From contig JAGPUY010000286.1 in NCBI GenBank assembly GCA_018067265.1, positions 1 to 15,808 of the forward strand: a stretch of DNA of 15,808 nucleotides. The letters run 5' to 3'. Each line of letters starts with the position of its first letter. Position 1 is the first letter of the stretch. The notes beneath the pieces were generated by a model. The model made no database searches. It had not been told where the DNA came from and worked only from the letters and a program-made list of their open reading frames with translations. Positions 8,287-15,032 of this stretch are shown one piece after another. Both the position numbers and the translations under genes were made by a program. This DNA comes from Oceanihabitans sp. (GTDB lineage: Bacteria > Bacteroidota > Bacteroidia > Flavobacteriales > Flavobacteriaceae).

Positions 8287-9498
8287 ATGAAACAAAAAGA
8301 TGTAATTATTATTGGTGGAGGTGCGGCAGGTTTTTTTGCAGCAATTAATATAGCAGTTCAAAATCCAGAATTAACAATAGCCATACTAGAAAAAGGAAAA
8401 GAAGGTTTACAGAAAGTGAAAATATCTGGTGGCGGACGCTGTAATGTCACGCATGCAGAATTTATACCTCAAGAATTGGTTTTAAATTATCCTCGAGGTG
8501 AAAAAGAATTGCTTGGCCCTTTTCATAAATTTATGACTGGAGATACCATTGCTTGGTTTGAAGAACGCGGTGTAGTATTAAAGATTGAAGAAGATGGCAG
8601 AATGTTTCCAGAGTCTAATACCTCACAAACTATTATAGATTGTTTTTTAAACGAAACGAAAAAACATGAAGTAGATGTTTTATATAGTAAAACCGTAAAG
8701 TCGATTATAAAAGATGATGATTCTTGGACTGTCATCACGCAAGCGGAAGAATTTTCAGCAAAAAAAATACTGGTAGCTACAGGAAGTAGCCCTAAAATGT
8801 GGAAGCTTTTAGAAACGCTAGATCATAAAGTGATGCAACCAGTACCTTCCTTATTTACCTTCAATATTAAAGATAAACGCATCAAAGATATTCCTGGAGT
8901 AGTTGCGCAAAATGTAGAAATACAGGTGGTTGGTACCTCGTTGTTTTCCGAAGGACCATTACTCATTACACATGTTGGTATGAGTGCACCTTCCATTTTA
9001 AAACTCTCTGCTTTTGGCGCTTTAGAACTAGCAGCATTAGAGTATAAGTTTACTATTGAAATTAATTTTATTAAAATGGCTTTGGAAGACTGCTTAGATG
9101 TTTTAAAAGGTTTAAAACTAGATCTAGCTAAAAAATCAGTTTTAAAAGCACCGCAATTTGATTTGCCTAAACGTTTATGGCAACAGTTGGTTTTAGCTTC
9201 CGAAATAACGGAAGAAACCCGTTGGGCCGATTTAAATAAAAATCAATTAGAAGCACTTGCTGTGCAATTAACCAAAGCACATTTTAAAGTGGATGGCAAA
9301 AGCACATTTAAAGATGAATTTGTAACGGCAGGAGGAATCGATTTAAAAGAAATAAACTTTAAAACCTTTGAAAGTAAACTGCATAAAAATCTATATTTTG
9401 CTGGAGAAATCATTAATATAGATGCGATAACTGGAGGCTTTAATTTTCAAAATGCATGGACAGGAGCATATATTGCTTCGCAGCACATTTCTAAATAA
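8287..9498 (+). CDS. BaiN/HI0933-type NAD(P)/FAD-dependent oxidoreductase
   Basis: 403 residues from this start, normal for the family. The N-terminal Rossmann motif DVIIIGGGAAGFFAAINI binds the FAD ADP part; the acidic end of the second strand is AILEKGKEG. The family signature KISGGGRCNVTH follows at about residues 45-56, and the C-terminal FAD loop is FAGEIINIDAITGGFNFQ with the helix AWTGAYIA. Related proteins are called BaiN, RdsA or aminoacetone oxidase family; the true substrate of most is unknown. An in-frame ATG at 8263 would add eight residues (MKNNRNKH). I prefer 8287 because the Rossmann strand then starts at the usual distance and the upstream bases are A-rich, as is typical of Bacteroidota starts. 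The next gene begins 2 bp after the stop, so the two are probably one operon. Confidence 0.9.
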   Translation: MKQKDVIIIGGGAAGFFAAINIAVQNPELTIAILEKGKEGLQKVKISGGGRCNVTHAEFIPQELVLNYPRGEKELLGPFHKFMTGDTIAWFEERGVVLKIEEDGRMFPESNTSQTIIDCFLNETKKHEVDVLYSKTVKSIIKDDDSWTVITQAEEFSAKKILVATGSSPKMWKLLETLDHKVMQPVPSLFTFNIKDKRIKDIPGVVAQNVEIQVVGTSLFSEGPLLITHVGMSAPSILKLSAFGALELAALEYKFTIEINFIKMALEDCLDVLKGLKLDLAKKSVLKAPQFDLPKRLWQQLVLASEITEETRWADLNKNQLEALAVQLTKAHFKVDGKSTFKDEFVTAGGIDLKEINFKTFESKLHKNLYFAGEIINIDAITGGFNFQNAWTGAYIASQHISK

Positions 9499-9500
9499 AA

Positions 9501-10031
9501 ATGAAAACATACGTCGCTTTATTACGAGGAATTAATGTTGGAGGTCATAAAAAAGTACCTATGGCAACCTTGCGCGAACTGTTAACTAAAATAGGTTTTC
9601 AAAATGTGCAAACCTATATACAAAGCGGGAATATTGTTTTGCAGTCTTCCGAAGAAAACACAAAAGCTATCGAAGCTAAAATTCATAAAGCAATACAGTC
9701 GCATTTTCAATTTGAAGTTCCTGTTTTAGTAAAAACAAAAGAAGAATTAGAGTTCATTTTTAAGACTTGTCCTTTGGAAGAAGGCAAAAAAGTAAAAAGT
9801 TATTTTATCTTATTACAAGAAACACCAAGTAGGGAATTGATAGAAGAAGCTTCAAAAAAAGAATATAAAACCGAAGAATTCAAAATCACGAAGAACTGTA
9901 TTTATTTTTATAACGAAGCCGGTTACGGAAAATCAAAATTCAATGCTAATTATTTTGAGCGTATACTGGAAACAGCAGCAACGGCAAGAAATTATAATAC
10001 TATGGTGAAGCTGTTATCTCTAAGCAAATAA
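9501..10031 (+). CDS. DUF1697 domain-containing protein
   Basis: 176 residues, full length for DUF1697. The family start KTYVALLRGINVGGHKKVPM is followed by LRELLTKIGFQNVQTYIQSGN and the mid-protein VLVKTKEELEFIF; the C-terminal part contains YFYNEAGYGKSKFNANYFER and the helix TARNYNTMVKLLSL. It is a cytoplasmic alpha/beta protein with no known reaction. It starts 2 bp after the flavoprotein gene, suggesting co-transcription, and its last 12 bp overlap the end of the convergent TetR gene. Confidence 0.92.
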   Translation: MKTYVALLRGINVGGHKKVPMATLRELLTKIGFQNVQTYIQSGNIVLQSSEENTKAIEAKIHKAIQSHFQFEVPVLVKTKEELEFIFKTCPLEEGKKVKSYFILLQETPSRELIEEASKKEYKTEEFKITKNCIYFYNEAGYGKSKFNANYFERILETAATARNYNTMVKLLSLSK

Positions 10032-10598
10032 TTTATTTTCAGAGTATCTTATGGCATCCCAACAAGCTTCAATAGATTGGTCTATTTGTTTTTGATGGAT
10101 TGGCCGTTCTTCTTTAATTTTTAGTTTTACAACAGAAGATATAAGTCCGTAACATAATTTCATGATTAGAATCTCGTCCATTTTTTTTACTCTTTTTTCT
10201 GTAATTCCTTTTAAAAAAAAGTCTGTTATTTTTTTATAAAATGGGACTGTTTGTTTTACCATTTCAGGAGAGATAATAGGAGGAACACCAACATATTCAA
10301 TGAAGTAAAAAGCTAAAGGGTTGCTTGCAAAATAATTAAACATGTTATACAACATGGTGGTGAATTGTTTTTTATAGGTAGCACGAGGATTGCTATTTGT
10401 TAATAGAACGATGCTTAAATCTTTGTAAACCATCAAAAAGATGGCTTCAATAATCTGCTCTTTGGTTTCAAAATAATGATAAATTGTTCCCACGGCAACA
10501 TTAGCTTCTTTAGCAACCTGAGACATAGGTGTAGCATGATAACCTTGTTTAACAACAAGTTCTAACATGGTTAATAAGATTCGTTGTTTTTTGTTCAT
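10020..10598 (-). CDS. TetR/AcrR-family transcriptional regulator (downstream paralogue)
   Basis: 192 residues. The N-terminal 50 residues form the TetR DNA-binding domain: helix KKQRILLTMLELVVKQG, then the helix-turn-helix TPMSQVAKEANVAVGTIYHYF and ETKEQIIEAIF. The rest is an all-helical ligand and dimer domain with no recognised ligand motif. The start ATG overlaps the last base of the upstream TetR stop (TAATG), so translation is probably coupled. The DNA-binding domain is very similar to that of the neighbour, also in DNA sequence, while the ligand domains differ more. This points to a tandem duplication. The final 12 bp overlap the convergent DUF1697 gene. Confidence 0.92.
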   Translation of the reverse strand: MNKKQRILLTMLELVVKQGYHATPMSQVAKEANVAVGTIYHYFETKEQIIEAIFLMVYKDLSIVLLTNSNPRATYKKQFTTMLYNMFNYFASNPLAFYFIEYVGVPPIISPEMVKQTVPFYKKITDFFLKGITEKRVKKMDEILIMKLCYGLISSVVKLKIKEERPIHQKQIDQSIEACWDAIRYSENKLFA

Positions 10599-11182
10599 TA
10601 ATTCTTAATTCGTCTTACCGCATCCCAAGAGGCGTTAGAAGCTTGCTCGATTTGTTCATTCGTCATTGGTAAAACACCATTTAATTTTAAATGTACAGCA
10701 GCAACCACATTACTGTAAGCTATTTGTACTAATAATGTGATATGCATGTCTTTAAGGAAACCTTCTTTTATCCCTTTCCAGAAAAAAGCGGCGTGCGGTC
10801 TATAATGTATTTTTGTTTCTTCAATTAACTCTATAGGTATAATAGGAGCTTTAGCGATGTGCTCATAAAAATGAAAAGCGTATGGATTGCTAACATAATA
10901 ATGAAATAAATCAACCCAGTATTTTTTAAATACTTCTTCCGGATTTTGGTTTTCGTCTTTTAGAATAAGAATGGTGCCAAAATCCTCCCGAATCATTTTA
11001 TAGATTTGGCAAATGATATCTTCTTTGTCTTTAAAGTAATTATAGATAGTACCTATTGCTACGTTAGATTCTTTAGCAACCTGATACATAGGTGTTGCAT
11101 TTACACCTTGTTTTACTACAAGTTCTAACATTGTAATAAGAATTCGTTGTTTTTTATACACAGATTTAGATTGAATGGTCAT
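10598..11182 (-). CDS. TetR/AcrR-family transcriptional regulator (upstream paralogue)
   Basis: 194 residues. DNA-binding domain near residues 9-58: KKQRILITMLELVVKQG, then TPMYQVAKESNVAIGTIYNYF and KDKEDIICQIY. Compared with its neighbour it has about seven extra N-terminal residues (MTIQSKSV). The C-terminal domain is helical and of unknown ligand. It is divergent from the mvaD cluster over a 148-bp gap, the usual place for a TetR regulator acting on an adjacent operon and on itself. That regulatory link is inference from position. Confidence 0.92.
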   Translation of the reverse strand: MTIQSKSVYKKQRILITMLELVVKQGVNATPMYQVAKESNVAIGTIYNYFKDKEDIICQIYKMIREDFGTILILKDENQNPEEVFKKYWVDLFHYYVSNPYAFHFYEHIAKAPIIPIELIEETKIHYRPHAAFFWKGIKEGFLKDMHITLLVQIAYSNVVAAVHLKLNGVLPMTNEQIEQASNASWDAVRRIKN

Positions 11183-11304
11183 TCGGTTTTTAAATCTACA
11201 AAAAATATGTTTTCTGCTTCTTTTTTTAAAAGTATTTACGATGAAATACCTAATTTTTTAAGTTTTTTAGAATAAATTCTATACTTAGATGCTGTCTAAT
11301 AAAC

Positions 11305-11312
11305 TATATTTG
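11305..11312 (+). promoter_or_regulatory. -7 box of the mevalonate cluster promoter
   Basis: TATATTTG is a perfect match to the Bacteroidota -7 consensus TAnnTTTG and lies 18 bp before the mvaD start. The -33 TTG is not obvious. Two near-identical direct repeats flank the box: CTAATAAAC at 11296-11304 and CTAATTAAC at 11317-11325, 21 bp apart. They could be operator half-sites. Confidence 0.5.
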
Positions 11313-11330
11313 CAGACTAATTAACACATC

Positions 11331-12416
11331 ATGGAAGCCTCTTCATTCATATTTTCTGGAAATAATAAAGCACCTAATACAGGGCGATTTACTTGGTCTT
11401 CACCTAGTAATATTGCACTAGTTAAATATTGGGGAAAAAAAGAAAACCAAATTCCAGAAAACCCATCTATTAGTTTTACGTTAGATGCTTGTAAAACAAC
11501 AACAAGTTTAAGCTTTTCTAAAAAAGAGGAGAGTAATTCTTTTTCTTTTGATGTTATTTTTGAAGGGGAAAAGAATCAAGACTTTAAACCAAAAATTGAA
11601 ACTTTTTTTAAACGTATTGAAGCATATTTACCTTTTTTAAGAAATTATCATTTTACAATTGAAACGGAAAATACATTTCCGCATAGCTCAGGAATTGCGT
11701 CTTCTGCTTCCGGAATGAGTGCTTTGGCACTTTGTTTAATGTCTATAGAAAAAGAAATAAATCCGGAAATTACGCCAGAATACTTTAATCAAAAAGCTTC
11801 TTTTTTAGCCAGATTAGGTTCTGGAAGTGCTTGCAGAAGTGTAGAAGGAGATTTAATGGTTTGGGGAAAACAGGGAAATATAGCAGCTAGCTCTGATCTT
11901 TACGCTATAAAATATCCGTATCCAGTACATCCTAACTTCCAAAACTATCAAGACACTATTCTTTTAGTAGATAAAGGTGAAAAGCAAGTAAGCAGTACGG
12001 TTGGTCATAATTTAATGTATAATCACCCTTTTGCACAACAACGTTTTACGCAAGCGGAAGAAAATATGACGAAACTTATGGGCGTTTTTAAAACAGGAGA
12101 CTTAAAAACGTTTATAGAAATCATTGAAAGTGAAGCCTTAACACTTCACGCTATGATGATGACAAGTATGCCTTATTTTATTTTAATGAAGCCAAATACA
12201 CTTAAAATAATTAATGCGATTTGGGCGTTTAGAAAGCAAACAGGATTGCATATTAGTTTTACATTAGATGCTGGAGCAAATGTACACGTGCTATATCCAG
12301 AAAAGGAAACGGCAGATTGTATAGAGTTTATTAAAAATGAATTAGTTGCGTATTGCCAAAATGGTCACTATATTTGTGATAGGATTGGTTTTGGAGCAAA
12401 ATTAATGAATAACTAA
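11331..12416 (+). CDS. mvaD: Diphosphomevalonate decarboxylase
   Basis: 361 residues, GHMP superfamily. It catalyses the ATP-dependent decarboxylation of mevalonate 5-diphosphate to isopentenyl diphosphate in the cytoplasm, the last step of the classical mevalonate pathway. Seen motifs: the N-terminal SNIALVKYWGKKE (N27, K32, W34), the phosphate-binding loop HSSGIASSASGM at 118-129, the GSGSACRSVEG block with R169, and FTLDAGANVHVLY with the probable catalytic D313. Length fits the family. It is the first gene of the cluster, behind a good -7 box and divergent from the TetR pair. Its stop codon lies inside the left arm of a 16-bp inverted repeat that bounds the next gene, so its very C-terminus (KLMNN) may have been altered by an insertion. 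Confidence 0.95.
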   Translation: MEASSFIFSGNNKAPNTGRFTWSSPSNIALVKYWGKKENQIPENPSISFTLDACKTTTSLSFSKKEESNSFSFDVIFEGEKNQDFKPKIETFFKRIEAYLPFLRNYHFTIETENTFPHSSGIASSASGMSALALCLMSIEKEINPEITPEYFNQKASFLARLGSGSACRSVEGDLMVWGKQGNIAASSDLYAIKYPYPVHPNFQNYQDTILLVDKGEKQVSSTVGHNLMYNHPFAQQRFTQAEENMTKLMGVFKTGDLKTFIEIIESEALTLHAMMMTSMPYFILMKPNTLKIINAIWAFRKQTGLHISFTLDAGANVHVLYPEKETADCIEFIKNELVAYCQNGHYICDRIGFGAKLMNN

Positions 12417-12429
12417 TAATGAAAAATTA
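12414..12429 (+). repeat. Left arm of 16-bp inverted repeat around the four-helix-bundle gene
   Basis: TAATAATGAAAAATTA. The exact reverse complement occurs at 12811-12826. The first three bases are the mvaD stop codon. Confidence 0.85.
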
Positions 12430-12465
12430 ATAATTAAATTTAGAAGATTTTAAAATTTAGTTATT

Positions 12466-12813
12466 ATGAAAGAAAATGTTATTAAAACCAAAAGCTTTAA
12501 TTTTGCTGTAGACATTGTAATGCTTTATAAGGAATTGGCTTATAAACAAAAAGAATATGTGATGTCAAGGCAATTATTAAAATCTGGCACATCTATTGGA
12601 GCTAATGTTAGAGAAGCAGAATTTGCACAAAGCAAACCAGATTTTATAAATAAAATGTCAATAAGCTTAAAGGAAGCAAATGAAACTGTTTATTGGATAG
12701 ATTTGTTACATGCTACCGAATTTATTGATAATAATACGTTTAATAAATATAAAATAAAAGCGGAAGAAATATTAAAATTGTTGGTTAGCATCGTAAAAAC
12801 ATCAAAACAATAA
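12466..12813 (+). CDS. Four-helix-bundle protein (23S rRNA intervening-sequence protein family)
   Basis: 115 residues, the usual size. It matches the family of small helical proteins first known from intervening sequences in 23S rRNA and related to the Avd accessory protein of diversity-generating retroelements. Family marks are LLKSGTSIGANVREAEFAQS at about residues 42-61, then DFINKMSISLKEANETVYWIDLL and the final helix KAEEILKLLVSIVKT. Members are pentameric basic or mixed-charge bundles that may bind nucleic acid; the cellular role is unknown. The gene splits mvaD from mevalonate kinase, has no evident role in isoprenoid synthesis, and is framed by a perfect inverted repeat whose right arm contains its stop codon. 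It lies in the sense direction with short gaps (49 and 37 bp), so operon transcription can continue. Confidence 0.9.
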   Translation: MKENVIKTKSFNFAVDIVMLYKELAYKQKEYVMSRQLLKSGTSIGANVREAEFAQSKPDFINKMSISLKEANETVYWIDLLHATEFIDNNTFNKYKIKAEEILKLLVSIVKTSKQ

Positions 12814-12826
12814 TTTTTCATTATTA
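12811..12826 (-). repeat. Right arm of 16-bp inverted repeat around the four-helix-bundle gene
   Basis: Plus strand TAATTTTTCATTATTA, the perfect reverse complement of 12414-12429. The first three bases are the stop codon of the four-helix-bundle gene. Just outside, TTCATTAA (12838-12845) again mirrors TTAATGAA near 12402-12409 beyond the left arm, so similarity may extend past 16 bp. Confidence 0.85.
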
Positions 12827-12850
12827 ATTTTACTTTTTTCATTAAAAAAT

Positions 12851-13780
12851 ATGAAAGGACCTCTTTTTTACTCGAAAATTTTACTCTTTGGTGAATACGG
12901 AATCATTAAAGACTCTAAAGGATTATCTATTCCTTATAGTTTCTATAATGGTGCTTTAAAAATGGATGATAATCCATCCAAAGAAGCAGTAAAATCTAAC
13001 GCTAGTTTAAAAAACTTTGTTTCGCATTTAAAAGAAATAAAAGAAGAGGTTGTTGTATTTAATTTAAATAGACTAGAAGAAGATGTGCATGCGGGAATGT
13101 ACTTTGATTCTTCCATTCCTCAAGGCTATGGCGTTGGTAGTTCTGGAGCTTTAGTAGCTGCTATTTATGATAAATATGCACAAGACAAAATTACTGTTCT
13201 AGAAAACTTAACTCGTGAAAAATTATTAAAACTAAAAGCCGTTTTTTCGGAAATGGAATCGTTTTTTCATGGTAAATCTTCCGGATTAGATCCTTTAAAT
13301 AGCTATTTAAGTATTCCAATTTTAATACATTCTAAAGATAATATTGAAGCAACAGGGATTCCTTCGCAAAGGCATAATGGTAAAGGAGCTGTCTTTTTAT
13401 TAGATAGCGGAATTACTGGTGAAACGGCGCCAATGGTTAGTATTTTTATGGAAAATATGAAGCAAGAAGGTTTCCGAAGTATGCTAAAAGATCAATTTAC
13501 AAAACATACAGATGCTTGTGTAGACGATTTTTTAAAAGGAGATATAAAATCCCTATTTAAAAATACCAAGCAATTATCTAAAGTGGTATTAAACAACTTT
13601 AAACCAATGATACCAATGCAGTTTCATGAACTTTGGAAAAAAGGAATTGATACCAATGAGTACTACTTAAAACTTTGTGGTTCTGGTGGTGGCGGTTATA
13701 TTTTAGGTTTCACCGAAAATTTTGAAAAAGCAAAGCAATCGCTTAAAGGGTATAGATTAGAAGTGGTTTATAATTTCTAA
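12851..13780 (+). CDS. Mevalonate kinase-type GHMP kinase
   Basis: 309 residues. GHMP kinase expected to phosphorylate mevalonate to mevalonate 5-phosphate with ATP in the cytoplasm. Seen: the N-terminal substrate strand YSKILLFGEYGII, the ATP phosphate loop QGYGVGSSGALVAA (G94-A100), the HGKSSGLDPLNSYLSIPI block with the probable catalytic base D147, and the C-terminal glycine motif CGSGGGGYILG (G277-G282). The closeness to mvaD supports a mevalonate-pathway kinase. Phosphomevalonate kinase is the alternative, but the KILLFGEY start and HGKSSGLDPL motif favour mevalonate kinase. The start at 12851 follows an A/T-rich stretch without a Shine-Dalgarno site. It would be contiguous with mvaD without the intervening four-helix-bundle gene. 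Confidence 0.87.
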   Translation: MKGPLFYSKILLFGEYGIIKDSKGLSIPYSFYNGALKMDDNPSKEAVKSNASLKNFVSHLKEIKEEVVVFNLNRLEEDVHAGMYFDSSIPQGYGVGSSGALVAAIYDKYAQDKITVLENLTREKLLKLKAVFSEMESFFHGKSSGLDPLNSYLSIPILIHSKDNIEATGIPSQRHNGKGAVFLLDSGITGETAPMVSIFMENMKQEGFRSMLKDQFTKHTDACVDDFLKGDIKSLFKNTKQLSKVVLNNFKPMIPMQFHELWKKGIDTNEYYLKLCGSGGGGYILGFTENFEKAKQSLKGYRLEVVYNF

Positions 13781-13854
13781 TACTTCCTGTACTTCTTGAA
13801 TTGTTCTACTAAACGTATCGGCGTGTCGTTATAAGGGTTTCATTAAATAAATTT

Positions 13855-14766
13855 ATGCTTTCCAGAAAACAAAAACATATTTGGCTAAAATTTTTCAGCA
13901 TGTTTTCTGTGGTTAGAGGCTACAATATTTTAATTGTAGTGATCGCACAATACCTAACTTCTATTTACATTTTAGCGCATGATAAAACGTTGCGTGAAGT
14001 CGTTTTAGATCTAAACTTATTGATGCTAGTTCTAGCATCTGCAGCCACAATAGCTGGTGGTTATATTATCAATAATTTTTACGATTCCGAGAAAGATCTA
14101 ATAAATAGACCGCAAAAATCGATGTTAGATAAATTAGTGAGTCAAAACACCAAACTGTCTTTTTATTTTGTGTTAAACTTTCTATCCGTAATTATGGTAA
14201 GTGCCGTTTCATTTAAAGCAGTAATATTCTTTTCCCTATATATATTCGCTATTTGGTTTTATTCCCATAAACTAAAAAAAATGCCAATTATTGGTAATAT
14301 TACTTCGGCAATACTAACGATAACGCCATTTTTTGCCATTTTTATGTACTATAGAAATTTCGAGCATGTCATTTTTGTACATGCCGCATTTTTATTTTTA
14401 ATAGTATCTATGCGCGAGTTAGTAAAAGATTTAGAAAATATAAAAGGCGATTTAGCACTTAATTATAAAACCATACCAATTGTATATGGCGTAAAAGCTT
14501 CAAAAATAATGCTTACCATTTTTAGTGCATTAACACTGGTTCCTGCATATTTATTGATAAACAGATATCCAATTGGTAAAATGGATTATTTCTTTTATTT
14601 AAGTCTGGTATTGCTAATAGCGTTTTTACTATTACTCTTTAAATCGAATACAAAATCACAATACTTAATACTACATAACATCTTGAAATTTATAATAGTA
14701 GCCGGTGTTTTTAGCATTTTACTAATCGATGTAGATCTGCTTTTAAATAAGCTCGTTTTAATATAA
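13855..14766 (+). CDS. UbiA-family prenyltransferase, probable geranylgeranylglycerol-phosphate geranylgeranyltransferase
   Basis: 303 residues, integral membrane. Hydrophobic segments occur at about 23-40, 54-72, 107-140, 145-165, 174-190, 217-232, 243-262 and 274-296, about the number expected for UbiA. The first Asp-rich motif is NNFYDSEKD (N73, D77, D81); the second is DLENIKGD (D192, D199). These bind Mg2+ and the prenyl diphosphate. Bacteroidota homologues are annotated as adding a geranylgeranyl group to geranylgeranylglyceryl phosphate, the second ether bond of archaeal-type lipids. A quinone or other prenyl acceptor is possible; the acceptor cannot be read from the sequence. Its place after the mevalonate genes fits use of polyprenyl diphosphates. 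A palindromic terminator follows. Confidence 0.85.
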   Translation: MLSRKQKHIWLKFFSMFSVVRGYNILIVVIAQYLTSIYILAHDKTLREVVLDLNLLMLVLASAATIAGGYIINNFYDSEKDLINRPQKSMLDKLVSQNTKLSFYFVLNFLSVIMVSAVSFKAVIFFSLYIFAIWFYSHKLKKMPIIGNITSAILTITPFFAIFMYYRNFEHVIFVHAAFLFLIVSMRELVKDLENIKGDLALNYKTIPIVYGVKASKIMLTIFSALTLVPAYLLINRYPIGKMDYFFYLSLVLLIAFLLLLFKSNTKSQYLILHNILKFIIVAGVFSILLIDVDLLLNKLVLI

Positions 14767-14772
14767 ATTATG

Positions 14773-14807
14773 GCGTTTGCTACTACGTCTAAACTACGTA
14801 GCAACGC
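14773..14807 (+). repeat. Imperfect inverted repeat (hairpin) after the UbiA gene
   Basis: The left arm GCGTTTGCTACTACGT (14773-14788) pairs with ACGTAGCAACGC (14796-14807) apart from single bulged T residues. It begins 6 bp after the UbiA stop and lacks a T-run, so it looks like an intergenic repeat unit or mRNA-stabilising hairpin more than a terminator. Confidence 0.55.
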
Positions 14808-14819
14808 GATTTTCACTAT

Positions 14820-14848
14820 ACCTGCCTGCCGGCAGGCAGGTCTTTTTT
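14820..14848 (+). terminator. GC-rich palindromic hairpin with T-run, probable terminator
   Basis: A perfect 22-bp palindrome (14820-14841; arm ACCTGCCTGCC) is followed by TCTTTTTT-like sequence. An 11-bp stem with a U-tract is what an intrinsic terminator needs, and it would end the mevalonate/UbiA transcript. Its high GC content stands out from the AT-rich surroundings. From memory, similar CCTGCC-type palindromes recur between genes in flavobacteria, so this may be a repeat family used as a terminator. Confidence 0.7.
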
Positions 14849-14874
14849 CTATAAGTTTTGATTAGTTATCTTCC

Positions 14875-14892
14875 ATCTAAATATATTTAGAT
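14875..14892. repeat. Perfect 18-bp AT-rich palindrome
   Basis: ATCTAAATATATTTAGAT reads the same on both strands. It lies about 100 bp upstream of the putative -7 box of the pseudouridine synthase homologue and could be a dimeric regulator site or a cruciform. No regulator is identified. Confidence 0.6.
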
Positions 14893-14910
14893 TTCCATAA
14901 TCTCAAAAAA

Positions 14911-14979
14911 GGATGCCGTTGCAATCGCTAACGCAAGACATCGGTAGCATCAAAAATCGTAAATCCGCAATCGTAAATC
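14911..14979. repeat. Composite repeat-like intergenic element
   Basis: The part 14912-14951 can fold with GATGC/GCATC outside (14912-14916, 14947-14951) and TTGC/GCAA inside, a more GC-rich patch than its surroundings. It is followed by an 11-bp direct repeat, AATCGTAAATC at 14955-14965 and 14969-14979. I see no reading frame here. Confidence 0.4.
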
Positions 14980-14992
14980 ATAATATATACTA

Positions 14993-15000
14993 TATCTTTG
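14993..15000 (+). promoter_or_regulatory. -7 box of the pseudouridine synthase homologue
   Basis: TATCTTTG is a perfect match to TAnnTTTG, 32 bp before the start codon, a normal leader length. A -33 TTG is not seen at the usual distance. Confidence 0.45.
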
Positions 15001-15032
15001 CAGCTTTAAAAGAAATAATACATTAAAGAGCA

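Noticed and set aside
13781..13798. Tandem TACTTCCTG/TACTTCTTG
   Set aside because: Only two imperfect 9-bp units; no array and no associated feature.
13777..13839. Minus-strand stretch of 20 protein-like codons (NPYNDTPIRLVEQFKKYRKY then stop) between the kinase and UbiA genes
   Set aside because: It looks like a C-terminal end, but a TGA stop precedes it directly and 20 open codons are easily chance. No parent gene is recognised.
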